Positions 41,565 to 50,554 of a stretch of DNA of 64,000 bases are shown here, piece by piece. The stretch lies in the NCBI RefSeq assembly GCF_003063505.1, contig NZ_NERW01000003.1, positions 434,001 through 498,000 of the forward strand. The letters run 5' to 3'. Under the pieces are notes generated by a model, which did no database searches, was not told the origin of the DNA, and saw nothing but the letters and a program-made list of their open reading frames with translations. The position numbers and the translations under genes were made by a program. Every line of letters starts with the position of its first letter. Within the stretch, counting starts at the first letter, position 1. This DNA comes from Limnohabitans sp. T6-20. Its GTDB lineage: Bacteria > Pseudomonadota > Gammaproteobacteria > Burkholderiales > Burkholderiaceae_C.

Positions 41565-42293
41565 ATGGCAACCCCTCTCCTCAAAGTCACCGACCTGCGT
41601 GCGGGCTACGGCAAAGCCGAAGTGCTGCATGGCCTGAGCCTGGACGCGGCCAAGGGCAGCGTGATCACCGTGATCGGCCCCAACGGCGCGGGCAAGTCCA
41701 CCTTCTTGAACAGCCTGATGGGCATCCTGCCCGCCAAAGGCCAGATCGAATTCGAAGGCCAATCGATCACCGACCTGACGCTCGAAGAACGCGTGATGCA
41801 AGGCATCTCGCTGGTGCCCGAAAAGCGTGAGCTGTTTGGCACCATGAGCGTGGAAGACAACCTGGTGCTGGGCGGCTACCGCCAGATGCGTCTGGGCAAT
41901 GCGCAGTGGCGCAGCCGCCTGGATGACGTGTTCGACCTGTTCCCCCGCCTGAAAGAGCGCCGCTTGCAGGAAGCTGGCACGCTGTCGGGTGGCGAGCGCC
42001 AGATGCTGGCCGTGGGCCGCTCGCTCATGTCGCGCCCCTCGCTCTTGATGCTGGACGAGCCCAGCCTAGGCTTGGCCCCGCTGATCGTCAAAGAAATCTT
42101 CACCATCATCGAAACCCTGCGCCAAACCGGCGTGACGATCGTGCTGGTCGAACAAAACGCCCGCGCCGCGCTGGCCGTGGCCGACGACGGCTATGTGCTG
42201 GAGATGGGCGAAATCGGCTTGCACGGCAAAGCCGCTGACCTGGCCCAGGACCCCCGCGTGATCGACACCTATCTGGGTGCCGCCAAGAAATAA
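41565..42293 (+). CDS. ABC transporter ATP-binding protein, LivF type
   Basis: A 242-residue ATPase. Walker A is GPNGAGKST, the signature is LSGGERQMLAVGRSL and Walker B is LLMLDEPSLGLAP. It starts 1 base after the stop of the fusion gene, so it is translationally coupled. With the binding protein, LivH and LivMG it completes the second importer. Confidence 0.92.
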   Translation: MATPLLKVTDLRAGYGKAEVLHGLSLDAAKGSVITVIGPNGAGKSTFLNSLMGILPAKGQIEFEGQSITDLTLEERVMQGISLVPEKRELFGTMSVEDNLVLGGYRQMRLGNAQWRSRLDDVFDLFPRLKERRLQEAGTLSGGERQMLAVGRSLMSRPSLLMLDEPSLGLAPLIVKEIFTIIETLRQTGVTIVLVEQNARAALAVADDGYVLEMGEIGLHGKAADLAQDPRVIDTYLGAAKK

Positions 42294-42308
42294 ATTGCGA
42301 GATTGACC

Positions 42309-44030
42309 ATGAACGCCTTCCAACCCCGCACCGACGACATGCAGTTTGTGTTGTCACGCGTTTTGAACGCGCCCGCCCAACTGCAAGCCCTGCCCGCCTT
42401 TGCCGAGGTGGACCCGGAACTGATGCAGCAGGTGCTGGAAGAAGCAGGCAAGTTTGTGGGCGAAGTCATCGCGCCACTCAACCGGTACGGCGATGAAATC
42501 GGTGCGCAATGGAAAGACGGCGCAGTCACGATGCCGCCTGGCTTTAAAGCTGCTTACCAGTCTTTCTGGCAATCGGGCTGGCCCGCGCTGGCATCCAGCA
42601 CAGAAGACGGCGGCCAGGGCCTGCCCAGCGTGCTCGAAGCCATGCTCTACGAAATGCTGTCGGCTGCCAACCACGGCTGGACCATGGCCCCCGGGCTGCT
42701 GCACGGCGCTTACGAGTGCATCAAGCACCACGCCAGCGACGAACTCAAAGCGCAATATTTGGAAAAAGTGGCCACCGGCGAATGGCTGGCCACCATGTGC
42801 CTGACCGAGCCACACGCAGGCTCTGACCTGGGCCTGGCCCGCACCAAAGCGATCCCACTGCCCGACGGGAACTACGCCGTCAGCGGCACCAAAATTTTCA
42901 TCTCGGGCGGCGAGCACGACCTGACCGACAACATCGTGCACCTGGTGCTGGCCCGGCTGCCCGACGCGCCGCCCGGCCCCAAAGGTCTGTCGCTGTTTTT
43001 GGTCCCCAAGTTTTACCCCGACGGCTCGCGCAGCCGTGTACATTGCGACCGCATCGAAGAAAAGATGGGCCTGCACGGCAGCCCCACCTGCGTGATGCGC
43101 TTTGACGAAGCGGTCTCTTCAATAGTGGGTGAGCCCGGCAAGGGATTGGGCGCGATGTTCGTGATGATGAACGCCGCCCGCCTGCACGTGGCGCTGCAAG
43201 GCATTGGCCTCTTGGACGCCGCCTGGCAAAAGGCCGATGCCTATGCGCAAGAGCGCCGCCAAATGCGTGCGCCGGGCAAGGGCAAAAGCGCTGGCGAAGC
43301 CGACCTGATTGGCGAGCACCCCGCCATGCGCCGCATTCTGGACACGCAACGCGCCTGGGTCGACGCCGGTCGCGTGCTGGCCTACCGCACCGCGCTCGAA
43401 CTCGACCTGATCAAGCACAGCCAGGATGCCGACACGCAAGCCGCCGCGCAGCGCTGGTGCGCGCTCGTCACGCCGGTCATGAAATCGGTGTTCACCCACC
43501 AGGCCTTCCATGGCGGCAGCGACTGCCTGCAGGTGTTTGGCGGCCACGGCTATGTGCGCGAGTGGGGCATCGAGCAGATCGTGCGCGATGCCCGCGTGGC
43601 CATGATTTACGAAGGCACCAACGAAATCCAGGCGATTGACCTGCTGGTGCGCAAGGTGCTGGCCGATGGCGGCACCGGCATGAACGCCCTGCTCGACACC
43701 ATCGCCTCTGACCTTCCCCAAGAGGCCAAAGCCAGCACCGCAGCCGCAGCCCGCATCCAGACGCTGCGCGCCGTCACTGCTCAAATCGTCAAGGCTGCTC
43801 CGCAAGACGCGGCGCTGGCCTTCCGCGTGGCCGACGACTACCTGCGCGCCGTGGCCCTGGTGCTGATGGACTGGGCTTGGTTGCGCATCGAAGCAGGTGT
43901 GGACGACAGCACGCCCAACGCCGATGCACGCTGGCTGGCCCCCGCCAAAGCCCTGCGCAGCTGGGTGCTGCCCGAGTTCCAGATGCGCACCTTCATCATC
44001 GTGCAGCAGTGCACGGCGGCAGCGGCATAA
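42309..44030 (+). CDS. Acyl-CoA dehydrogenase, large (DmdC/AcdA-like) type
   Basis: A 573-residue acyl-CoA dehydrogenase with a C-terminal extension. The catalytic Glu435 is in IYEGTNEIQAIDLL. MCLTEPHAGSDLGLARTKA is the flavin/substrate loop. The ATG at 42309 is preferred over a TTG two codons upstream. In this operon it probably desaturates the side chain of saturated phenylpropanoyl-CoA (for example dihydroferuloyl-CoA) so that it can enter the hydratase step. That substrate is inference. Confidence 0.82.
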   Translation: MNAFQPRTDDMQFVLSRVLNAPAQLQALPAFAEVDPELMQQVLEEAGKFVGEVIAPLNRYGDEIGAQWKDGAVTMPPGFKAAYQSFWQSGWPALASSTEDGGQGLPSVLEAMLYEMLSAANHGWTMAPGLLHGAYECIKHHASDELKAQYLEKVATGEWLATMCLTEPHAGSDLGLARTKAIPLPDGNYAVSGTKIFISGGEHDLTDNIVHLVLARLPDAPPGPKGLSLFLVPKFYPDGSRSRVHCDRIEEKMGLHGSPTCVMRFDEAVSSIVGEPGKGLGAMFVMMNAARLHVALQGIGLLDAAWQKADAYAQERRQMRAPGKGKSAGEADLIGEHPAMRRILDTQRAWVDAGRVLAYRTALELDLIKHSQDADTQAAAQRWCALVTPVMKSVFTHQAFHGGSDCLQVFGGHGYVREWGIEQIVRDARVAMIYEGTNEIQAIDLLVRKVLADGGTGMNALLDTIASDLPQEAKASTAAAARIQTLRAVTAQIVKAAPQDAALAFRVADDYLRAVALVLMDWAWLRIEAGVDDSTPNADARWLAPAKALRSWVLPEFQMRTFIIVQQCTAAAA

Positions 44031-44040
44031 TCGCCCGGCC

Positions 44041-44604
44041 ATGCCCACCCCTCAAAAGCCCATGCCAACCCAAAGTGCCGCCAGCTCGGGGAAAGCGCGC
44101 GCCAGTGCAATCGAAGACCTGAAGGGCAAAGCACCGCGCGCAGCCACGGCCAAGAAGCCCAGCGCTGGCCTGGCGGTCGACAAGGTGGACACCCGTTACC
44201 TGCAAACCTTGATGGGCTACAACGCCCGTCGTGCAGCGCTGAGCATCATCGAATTGTTTTTGGAGCGACTGGCGCCGTATGGCCTGAAGCCCGTGGATTT
44301 TTCGGTGATGTCCACCATCCAGCACAACCCGGGCGTGACCTCGCGGCAACTGTGCGCCGCGCTCAACCTGCTGCCCCCCAATCTGGTGGGCTTGATCCAG
44401 TCGCTGGAGTCACGCGGGCTGATCGAGCGCAAACCCCACCCGCACGATGGCCGTGCCGTGGGGCTGCACGCCACCCCAAAAGGTCAGGCCTTGATGGTGC
44501 AAGCCGAGCAAACCGCCTCGGATCTGGAAATCGAAAAAACCGCCAAGCTCACACCTGCACAGCGCAAAACACTGTTGGCGCTGTTGCAAAAAATTTACCT
44601 CTGA
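44041..44604 (+). CDS. MarR-family transcriptional regulator of the phenylpropanoid operon
   Basis: A 187-residue MarR-type regulator. An N-terminal basic, disordered tail of about 45 residues (PTPQKPMPTQSAASSGKARA) precedes the winged helix. The recognition region is GVTSRQLCAALNLLPPNLVG and the wing contains RKPHPHDGRAVGLHATPKG. CoA-thioester-responsive MarR repressors (CouR/FerR type) control such operons elsewhere. The start at 44041 lies 10 bases after the acyl-CoA dehydrogenase stop; 44062 is an alternative. Its 3' end overlaps the convergent OmpA gene. Confidence 0.85.
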   Translation: MPTPQKPMPTQSAASSGKARASAIEDLKGKAPRAATAKKPSAGLAVDKVDTRYLQTLMGYNARRAALSIIELFLERLAPYGLKPVDFSVMSTIQHNPGVTSRQLCAALNLLPPNLVGLIQSLESRGLIERKPHPHDGRAVGLHATPKGQALMVQAEQTASDLEIEKTAKLTPAQRKTLLALLQKIYL

Positions 44605-45242
44605 CCCCGCTCAGCCAGGTAAATTTCGATCCGGCGGTTGCGGGCACGGCCAGCTTCGGTGCTGTTGTCTGCTATCGGCTCTCGTTCGCCCCGTCCATCA
44701 ATCGTGATGCGGCTGGCATTCACACCACGCGCCACCAGATAATCGCGCGCACTTTGTGCCCGGTTCACCGACAAGGCGTTGTTCAGGGCATCACTGCCCA
44801 CATTGTCAGTGTGGCCCACGATGCGCACCTCGGTACTGGGCTGCTGCGACAAGCCTTGTGCAAACTGGTCGAGGATGGGCCGCAGGTTCGGTTTGATGTC
44901 ATAGCGTCCCGAATCAAAAGAAATATCGTTCGGGATGGTGAGTTTGAGCTGGTTATCAGGCGTTTGCGTGACCACCGTGCCGGTGCCTGCAGTGGCAGCC
45001 TCCATGGCGCGTTTTTTGTCTTCCATGCTTTTGGACCAAACATAGCCACCCAAGGCCCCCAAACCCGCACCAATGGCCGTGGATTTGGAGTCGCGTCCCA
45101 AAATTTGTCCTGCGACCGCGCCAATCAGTGCGCCGGTACCCGCCCCCTTTTGCTCCGGGGTGGCCGTTGCGCAAGCTGTCAGCAAAACAGCGGCTGCGCA
45201 AGTCGCAGCGCCCATGGCTCTGAAAGTAATTTGTGGGTTCAT
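44595..45242 (-). CDS. OmpA-family outer-membrane lipoprotein
   Basis: A 215-residue lipoprotein. The lipobox is LLTAC near residue 22, after a signal peptide starting MNPQITFRAMG. A Gly-rich glycine-zipper segment (GAGTGALIGAVAGQILG) spans about 32-65. The C-terminal OmpA domain, which binds peptidoglycan, contains VRIVGHTDNVGSDALNNALS and the NRRIEIYL end motif. Start at 45242. Its last ten bases overlap the marR end in convergent orientation. Confidence 0.9.
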   Translation of the reverse strand: MNPQITFRAMGAATCAAAVLLTACATATPEQKGAGTGALIGAVAGQILGRDSKSTAIGAGLGALGGYVWSKSMEDKKRAMEAATAGTGTVVTQTPDNQLKLTIPNDISFDSGRYDIKPNLRPILDQFAQGLSQQPSTEVRIVGHTDNVGSDALNNALSVNRAQSARDYLVARGVNASRITIDGRGEREPIADNSTEAGRARNRRIEIYLAERGQR

Positions 45243-45431
45243 TTGGAAAGTCCTTTCAATCCGTGCAGGGAACTCTAAGCCGAATGCGTTGCCGCGACCG
45301 TACTTCAGCGCACAAGATTGCAACCAATTGCGACAGACCTTCCGACCTGACCCAGACCCCAAGCCCGTGGGTGACAGCTGGCGCATGGCCCATCTGGCAA
45401 GATAATTGCGATTGATTTGTCAGGAAAACCC

Positions 45432-46601
45432 ATGAACATCACCTTGCCCGCACACAGTGACCATGCCTTGCTCATTGGCCGCATTTGGCAGCCGGCCGTC
45501 GGCCCGGTCCTGGTCGCGGTCACAAGCGATGACGTGCTCGATCTGTCCGGTTTGGCACCCACCTGCAGCGATTTGCTGGAACAAGATCAGGCTGCGCTCA
45601 AGGTCCGGCAATTCATCGCTTCCGGCCAAGCCACGCGGCTGGCGAAAACCTCAGCCGTTTTGGCCAACAGCGACGAACCCCATCGCAAGCAAACCTTGCC
45701 GTGGTTTTTGGCACCTTGCGATTTGCAAGCCATCAAAGCATCGGGCGTCACCTTTGTGGCCAGCATGCTCGAACGTGTGATCGAAGAGCAAGCCCGAGGC
45801 GACGCCAGCCGCGCCGAAGCTGTGCGACAGGCGGTGGTGGCCGTGATCGGCGACAACCTGCGCAGCGTGAAACCAGGCTCGCCCGAGGCCGCCAAACTCA
45901 AAGACGTGTTGCTGGCCCAAGGCATGTGGTCGCAATACCTGGAAGTGGGCATCGGCCCGGATGCCGAAATCTTCACCAAAGCACAGCCCATGAGCGCCGT
46001 GGGCCCCGGTGCGATGGTCGGCATTCACCCAGGCAGCCAGTGGAACAACCCGGAACCCGAAATCGTGCTGGCGGTCAACTCGCGTGGCGAAGTACTTGGC
46101 GCGACCTTGGGCAACGATGTCAACCTGCGCGATTTTGAAGGCCGCAGCGCCTTGTTGTTGGGCAAAGCCAAGGACAACAACGCCAGTTGCGCCATCGGCC
46201 CGTTCATCCGCCTGTTCGACGCACACTTTGGCATCGACGATGTCCGCCAGTGCGATTTGAGCCTTCAAGTGCACGGCCCGGAAGGTTTTGTGATGCAAGG
46301 CAGCAGCTCGCTCAGCCAGATCAGCCGCGACCCGCTGGACCTGGTGGCGCAAGCCATGGGCCCGTACCACCAATACCCGGACGGCATGGTGCTGTTTCTG
46401 GGCACCATGTTTGCACCTACCCAGGACCGCCATGGTCCGGGCCAGGGCTTCACACATGTGGTGGGCGATGTGGTGAGCGTTTCCACGCCGCAATTGGGCA
46501 CGTTGGTCAACCGCGTCACGACCTCGGACCAGGCCGCCCCATGGGTCTATGGCACTCGGCAATTGATGCACGATCTGGCGCAACGGGGGCTGCTGGCATA
46601 A
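45432..46601 (+). CDS. Fumarylacetoacetate hydrolase-family protein, possibly a 2-keto-3-deoxy-acid dehydratase
   Basis: A 389-residue FAH-fold enzyme. GIGPDAEIFTKAQPMSAVGP and EPEIVLAVNSRGEVLGATLG (metal-binding Glu pair), NDVNLRDFEGRSALLLGKAK and CAIGPFIRLFD are conserved segments of the family. The long, about 390-residue form resembles XylX-type 2-keto-3-deoxyxylonate dehydratases of sugar-acid pathways rather than short ring-cleavage hydrolases. No other sugar-acid genes flank it here. Start at 45432, with AGGA just upstream. Confidence 0.72.
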   Translation: MNITLPAHSDHALLIGRIWQPAVGPVLVAVTSDDVLDLSGLAPTCSDLLEQDQAALKVRQFIASGQATRLAKTSAVLANSDEPHRKQTLPWFLAPCDLQAIKASGVTFVASMLERVIEEQARGDASRAEAVRQAVVAVIGDNLRSVKPGSPEAAKLKDVLLAQGMWSQYLEVGIGPDAEIFTKAQPMSAVGPGAMVGIHPGSQWNNPEPEIVLAVNSRGEVLGATLGNDVNLRDFEGRSALLLGKAKDNNASCAIGPFIRLFDAHFGIDDVRQCDLSLQVHGPEGFVMQGSSSLSQISRDPLDLVAQAMGPYHQYPDGMVLFLGTMFAPTQDRHGPGQGFTHVVGDVVSVSTPQLGTLVNRVTTSDQAAPWVYGTRQLMHDLAQRGLLA

Positions 46602-46681
46602 TTTTGGCTTTTCGCCCTGAGCCAGCGTCCATGGGACAAACCCATTGACGGCACAGGGCACCACCGAGAGAAAGCCATTTC

Positions 46682-47032
46682 ATGAACACCACACCCTCTG
46701 GCCTGCAATACGAAGACACCCTCGTGGGCGAAGGCGCCGAAGCCACCGCTGGCCAAGATGTCACCGTGCATTACACCGGCTGGCTCTACAAAGACGGCGT
46801 TCAAGGTGCCAAGTTCGATTCGAGCCGTGACAGACGCGATCCGTTTGTGTTCGGTTTGGGTGCTGGCATGGTCATCAAGGGCTGGGACGAAGGCGTGGCC
46901 GGTATGAAAATCGGTGGCCAGCGCACCCTGATCATCCCTGCGGAGCTGGGTTACGGTGCACGTGGTGCTGGCGGTGTGATTCCGCCAAACGCCACTTTGA
47001 AATTTGACGTTGAATTGTTGGCTGTCGAATAA
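46682..47032 (+). CDS. FKBP-type peptidyl-prolyl cis-trans isomerase
   Basis: A 116-residue single-domain FKBP without signal peptide, so cytoplasmic. VTVHYTGWLYKDG, FDSSRDRRDPFVFGLGAGMV and IKGWDEGVAGMKIGGQRTLI are canonical FKBP motifs, and it ends GVIPPNATLKFDVELL. Length is usual for the small FKBP family. GAGAG lies upstream. The next gene follows 9 bases later. Confidence 0.93.
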   Translation: MNTTPSGLQYEDTLVGEGAEATAGQDVTVHYTGWLYKDGVQGAKFDSSRDRRDPFVFGLGAGMVIKGWDEGVAGMKIGGQRTLIIPAELGYGARGAGGVIPPNATLKFDVELLAVE

Positions 47033-47041
47033 CGCCCAGCG

Positions 47042-47761
47042 ATGGCGTTGACTGCAGCCACCAGGCGACTTACGCCCATCGCGCTCACAGCTTGCGTCTG
47101 GATGAGCTTGAGCTCGGCATGGGCCCAAGCACCTCACATTGAATCCATCCCGAGACCCAAAGCATTGCCGGTCACGTCAACTCTGGCGCGCAGTCTGGCC
47201 GCGTGGGATAAGGAGCAAGCTCAATTGGCCAAGGAATGTGCCAAAGACGTGGCGCAAATCAAGGCCCGCGAGAAAAATTCACCCATATCAGTGGAGTTCA
47301 CTCTTCGGTATGAAGTGCTTCTTGATTCTTCGCGAATCTACACCGTGGCCAGTCTGTTGAACATTTATTGCGGTGGTCCCTATCCTGCATTTGTCGAAAA
47401 TGCGGTGGTATTTGACCTCACGACCGGCAAGCGATACGACCCGTTGAAGCTTTACGCCATTTCACGCAGAGGTCGCTATGGCGCAGAATTTCGTCCGGCC
47501 GTTCGCAAAATGGTCCGAGAGGCCTTGATCGCAGAACGAAAGCCGATCGAAAAAGACGACGACTGCATACCCGTTCTCCAGCAAGACGACATCCAGTTGA
47601 TCGAAAAAGACACGATCGGGCTGGGTGCCCAAGGTTTGCACGTGATGTACGCGGGCGCCCATGTGGTCCAGGCCTGCTACGGGAACGTGGTGCTGCCCTA
47701 TGAGCGCCTCCAGAAATTTCTGAACACTAAAGAAGCCAAAAGAATCCATTGGGTGCACTGA
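47042..47761 (+). CDS. Exported protein of unknown function, possible DUF3298-like fold
   Basis: A 239-residue protein with a signal peptide (ends SSAWAQAPH). The mature region contains LLNIYCGGPYPAFVENAVVF and DLTTGKRYDPLKLYA, a pattern like the DUF3298 domain (Gly-Gly, then dl-tGk), but I cannot confirm it. Base use is slightly less GC-rich than its neighbours. It follows the FKBP gene by 9 bases and may be cotranscribed. Confidence 0.62.
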   Translation: MALTAATRRLTPIALTACVWMSLSSAWAQAPHIESIPRPKALPVTSTLARSLAAWDKEQAQLAKECAKDVAQIKAREKNSPISVEFTLRYEVLLDSSRIYTVASLLNIYCGGPYPAFVENAVVFDLTTGKRYDPLKLYAISRRGRYGAEFRPAVRKMVREALIAERKPIEKDDDCIPVLQQDDIQLIEKDTIGLGAQGLHVMYAGAHVVQACYGNVVLPYERLQKFLNTKEAKRIHWVH

Positions 47762-47778
47762 ATTTTCAGAGAGCCCCT

Positions 47779-47805
47779 CTTGAAAACAGGGATTGGCACC
47801 CCCAG
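47779..47805 (+). promoter_or_regulatory. Candidate sigma-32 heat-shock promoter of grpE
   Basis: CTTGAAA (47779-47785), a 13-base spacer and CCCCCAG (47799-47805) closely match the sigma-32 consensus (CTTGAAA, 11-16 bases, CCCCAT). It lies about 30 bases upstream of the grpE ATG. Confidence 0.65.
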
Positions 47806-47835
47806 CTGATTTAAATCATTGAAAAACGTCCAAAA

Positions 47836-48384
47836 ATGTCTGACACCACCCAACCCATGCCCCAAGGCAACCCCGCTGAAGAGCCGTCAACCGCCACTGA
47901 GGCCGTCCAGTCGCTCGACCCCTTGGCCGATGCCCAAGCCGAGCTGGCCAACCTGAAAGCAAAAAACGCCGACTTGGCCGACCAGTACCTGCGCGCCCAA
48001 GCCGATGTGCAAAACGCCCGCCGCCGGGCAGATGACGAGATTGCCAAAGCCCGCAAGTTTGCCGTCGAAGGCTTTGCTGACAGCTTGCTGCCCGTGCTGG
48101 ACAGCCTGGAAGCCGGTCTGGCCATCCCCAACGTGACCATTGAGCAAATCCGCGAAGGCTCTGAAGCCACGCTGCGCCAGCTCAAAAGCGCGCTGGAACG
48201 CAACAAGGTACTCGAAATTGCCCCACCTGCTGGCACCAAGTTCGACCCGCATCACCACCAGGCCATCAGCGTGGTGCCTGCAGAGCAAGAACCCAATACC
48301 GTGGTCGGCGTGCTGCAAAAAGGCTACTCCATTGCAGACCGCGTGCTGCGTCCAGCCTTGGTGACGGTCACCGCCCCCAAATAA
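47836..48384 (+). CDS. grpE: Nucleotide exchange factor GrpE
   Basis: A 182-residue co-chaperone of DnaK. The N-terminus is disordered and acidic, followed by a long coiled-coil ([20 protein letters not shown] and [20 protein letters not shown]), then the C-terminal beta-wing ending [17 protein letters not shown] and [20 protein letters not shown]. Standard length and order for a betaproteobacterium, directly upstream of dnaK. Confidence 0.95.
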   Translation: MSDTTQPMPQGNPAEEPSTATEAVQSLDPLADAQAELANLKAKNADLADQYLRAQADVQNARRRADDEIAKARKFAVEGFADSLLPVLDSLEAGLAIPNVTIEQIREGSEATLRQLKSALERNKVLEIAPPAGTKFDPHHHQAISVVPAEQEPNTVVGVLQKGYSIADRVLRPALVTVTAPK

Positions 48385-48479
48385 TCAAAAACCTTTTTTG
48401 GCGTAAGGGGACTTGAAAAGCGTCCCACCTGCCTCAACTGCAGAACATCTGCACTTTTACTTAATTTCGGAGCATCAAA

Positions 48480-50408
48480 ATGGGAAGAATCATCGGTATT
48501 GACTTGGGCACCACCAACTCGTGCGTGGCCATCATGGAAGGCAACACGACCAAAGTGATCGAGAACGCCGAAGGCGCTCGCACCACCCCGTCGATCATTG
48601 CTTATCAGGAAGACGGCGAAATCCTGGTCGGTGCCTCGGCCAAACGCCAAGCGGTCACCAACCCCCGCAACACCCTGTACGCGGTCAAGCGCCTGATCGG
48701 TCGCAAATTCGCCGAAAAAGAAGTCCAAAAAGACATCGACCTGATGCCTTACACAATTGCCAAAGCCGACAACGGCGACGCATGGGTGGAAGTGCGCGGC
48801 AACAAGCTGGCCCCCCCACAAATCAGCGCTGAAATCCTGCGCAAGATGAAGAAAACCGCCGAAGACTACCTCGGCGAAGAAGTGACCGAGGCCGTGATCA
48901 CGGTGCCCGCTTACTTCAACGACGCACAGCGCCAAGCCACCAAAGACGCTGGCCGCATTGCCGGTCTGGATGTCAAGCGCATCATCAACGAGCCGACCGC
49001 TGCCGCTTTGGCTTTCGGCCTGGACAAGACGGAAAAAGGCGATCGCAAGATTGCCGTCTATGACTTGGGTGGCGGCACGTTCGACGTGTCCATCATCGAA
49101 ATCGCCGACGTTGATGGCGAAAAGCAGTTTGAGGTGCTGTCCACCAACGGTGACACCTTCCTGGGCGGCGAAGACTTTGACCAGCGCATCATCGACTTCA
49201 TCATCACCGAGTTCAAGAAAGAATCCGGCGTTGACTTGGCCAAAGACGTGCTGGCGCTGCAGCGCCTGAAAGAGGCCGCAGAAAAAGCCAAGATCGAACT
49301 GTCCAGCTCCGCTTCGACCGACGTCAACCTGCCTTACATCACGGCAGACGCCACCGGCCCCAAGCACTTGAACGTCAAGCTGACACGCGCCAAGCTGGAG
49401 CAGTTGGTGGAAGAGCTGATCGAGCGCACCATCGCCCCTTGCCGCATGGCCATCAAGGACGCTGGCGTGTCGGTCGGTGACATCGACGACATCATTTTGG
49501 TCGGCGGTATGTCCCGCATGCCCAAGGTGCAAGAGAAGGTCAAAGAGTTCTTCGGCAAGGAGCCGCGCAAAGACGTGAACCCAGACGAAGCCGTGGCCGT
49601 GGGCGCTGCGATCCAGGGTCAGGTCTTGTCGGGCGACCGCACCGACGTGCTGCTGCTGGACGTGACGCCTTTGTCTTTGGGCATTGAGACCATGGGCGGT
49701 GTCATGACCAAGATGATCACCAAGAACACGACCATCCCGACCAAGTTTGCACAGACCTTCTCGACCGCTGAAGACAACCAGCCAGCCGTGACGATCAAGG
49801 TGTTCCAGGGTGAGCGCGACATCGCTTCGGGCAACAAATTGCTGGGCGAGTTCAACCTCGAAGGCATTCCACCGGCTTCACGCGGCACACCGCAAATTGA
49901 AGTGTCGTTTGACATCGACGCCAACGGCATCTTGCATGTGGGTGCCAAAGACAAAGGCACCGGCAAAGAAAACAAGATCACCATCAAGGCCAACTCCGGT
50001 CTGTCCGAAGCCGAAATCCAGCAAATGGTGAAAGACGCCGAGCTGAACGCCGAAGAAGACAAGAAGAAGCTGGAGCTGGTGCAGGCCCGCAACGCCGGTG
50101 AAGCCGCCGCCCACAGCGTCAAGAAAAGCTTGGGCGAGCACGGCGACAAGATCGAAGCGGCCGAAAAAGAAGCCATCGAAGCGGCCACCAAGGAACTGGA
50201 AGAAGTTTTGAAGGGCGAAGACAAAGACGCCATCGAAGCCAAAACCGAAGCCCTGATGACCGCCAGCCAGAAGCTGGGCGAGAAGGTCTACGCTGAAATG
50301 CAAGCGCAGCAAGCTGCTGCGGGTGCAGGTGCAGCGGGTGCGGCCGAAGCCAAACCACAAGATGACAACGTCGTGGACGCTGAAGTCAAGGAAGTCAAAA
50401 AGGGCTGA
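48480..50408 (+). CDS. dnaK: Molecular chaperone DnaK (Hsp70)
   Basis: A 642-residue Hsp70. [20 protein letters not shown] starts the ATPase domain, [20 protein letters not shown] and the third ATP motif [20 protein letters not shown] follow. The substrate-binding domain contains [20 protein letters not shown] and the C-terminal lid is Glu/Lys/Ala-rich, ending in a [15 protein letters not shown] tail. A CGGAGC ribosome site precedes the ATG. Middle gene of the grpE-dnaK-dnaJ set. Confidence 0.98.
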   Translation: MGRIIGIDLGTTNSCVAIMEGNTTKVIENAEGARTTPSIIAYQEDGEILVGASAKRQAVTNPRNTLYAVKRLIGRKFAEKEVQKDIDLMPYTIAKADNGDAWVEVRGNKLAPPQISAEILRKMKKTAEDYLGEEVTEAVITVPAYFNDAQRQATKDAGRIAGLDVKRIINEPTAAALAFGLDKTEKGDRKIAVYDLGGGTFDVSIIEIADVDGEKQFEVLSTNGDTFLGGEDFDQRIIDFIITEFKKESGVDLAKDVLALQRLKEAAEKAKIELSSSASTDVNLPYITADATGPKHLNVKLTRAKLEQLVEELIERTIAPCRMAIKDAGVSVGDIDDIILVGGMSRMPKVQEKVKEFFGKEPRKDVNPDEAVAVGAAIQGQVLSGDRTDVLLLDVTPLSLGIETMGGVMTKMITKNTTIPTKFAQTFSTAEDNQPAVTIKVFQGERDIASGNKLLGEFNLEGIPPASRGTPQIEVSFDIDANGILHVGAKDKGTGKENKITIKANSGLSEAEIQQMVKDAELNAEEDKKKLELVQARNAGEAAAHSVKKSLGEHGDKIEAAEKEAIEAATKELEEVLKGEDKDAIEAKTEALMTASQKLGEKVYAEMQAQQAAAGAGAAGAAEAKPQDDNVVDAEVKEVKKG

Positions 50409-50423
50409 TGCCCAAAGTGATGC

Positions 50424-50479
50424 TGTGGGAGCGAGCACCCGCTCGCGAAGGCATTCGCCCGCAAGGGCTGCCTCCCACA
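50424..50479. repeat. REP-like palindromic repeat 8 (dnaK-dnaJ spacer)
   Basis: The left arm TGTGGGAGCGAGCACCCGCT followed by CGCGAAGG is a self-hairpin. The right arm is CATTCGCCCGCAAGGGCTGC followed by CTCCCACA. It lies 16 bases after the dnaK stop and just before a terminator-like hairpin. Confidence 0.78.
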
Positions 50480-50490
50480 AATCAGCTGCA

Positions 50491-50520
50491 GCGTCCCGTG
50501 CCTTGCCCGGGACGCTTTTT
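50491..50520 (+). terminator. Terminator-like hairpin between dnaK and dnaJ
   Basis: GCGTCCCG (50491-50498) pairs with CGGGACGC (50508-50515), followed by TTTTT (50516-50520). It has the form of a Rho-independent terminator and would partly separate dnaJ expression from dnaK. Confidence 0.7.
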
Positions 50521-50554
50521 GCATGAAACGGCCTGAAGGCCAGGGTCCAAAGTC

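Noticed and set aside
45432-46601. Ring-cleavage fumarylacetoacetase of the aromatic cluster
   Set aside because: The sequence fits the long XylX-like branch of the FAH family better, and the gene is separated from the aromatic operon by a convergent gene.
48408-48440. Second sigma-32 promoter directly before dnaK
   Set aside because: A CTTGAAA is present near 48412, but no CCCCAT-like box follows at the right distance; the CCC run is only 5 bases away.
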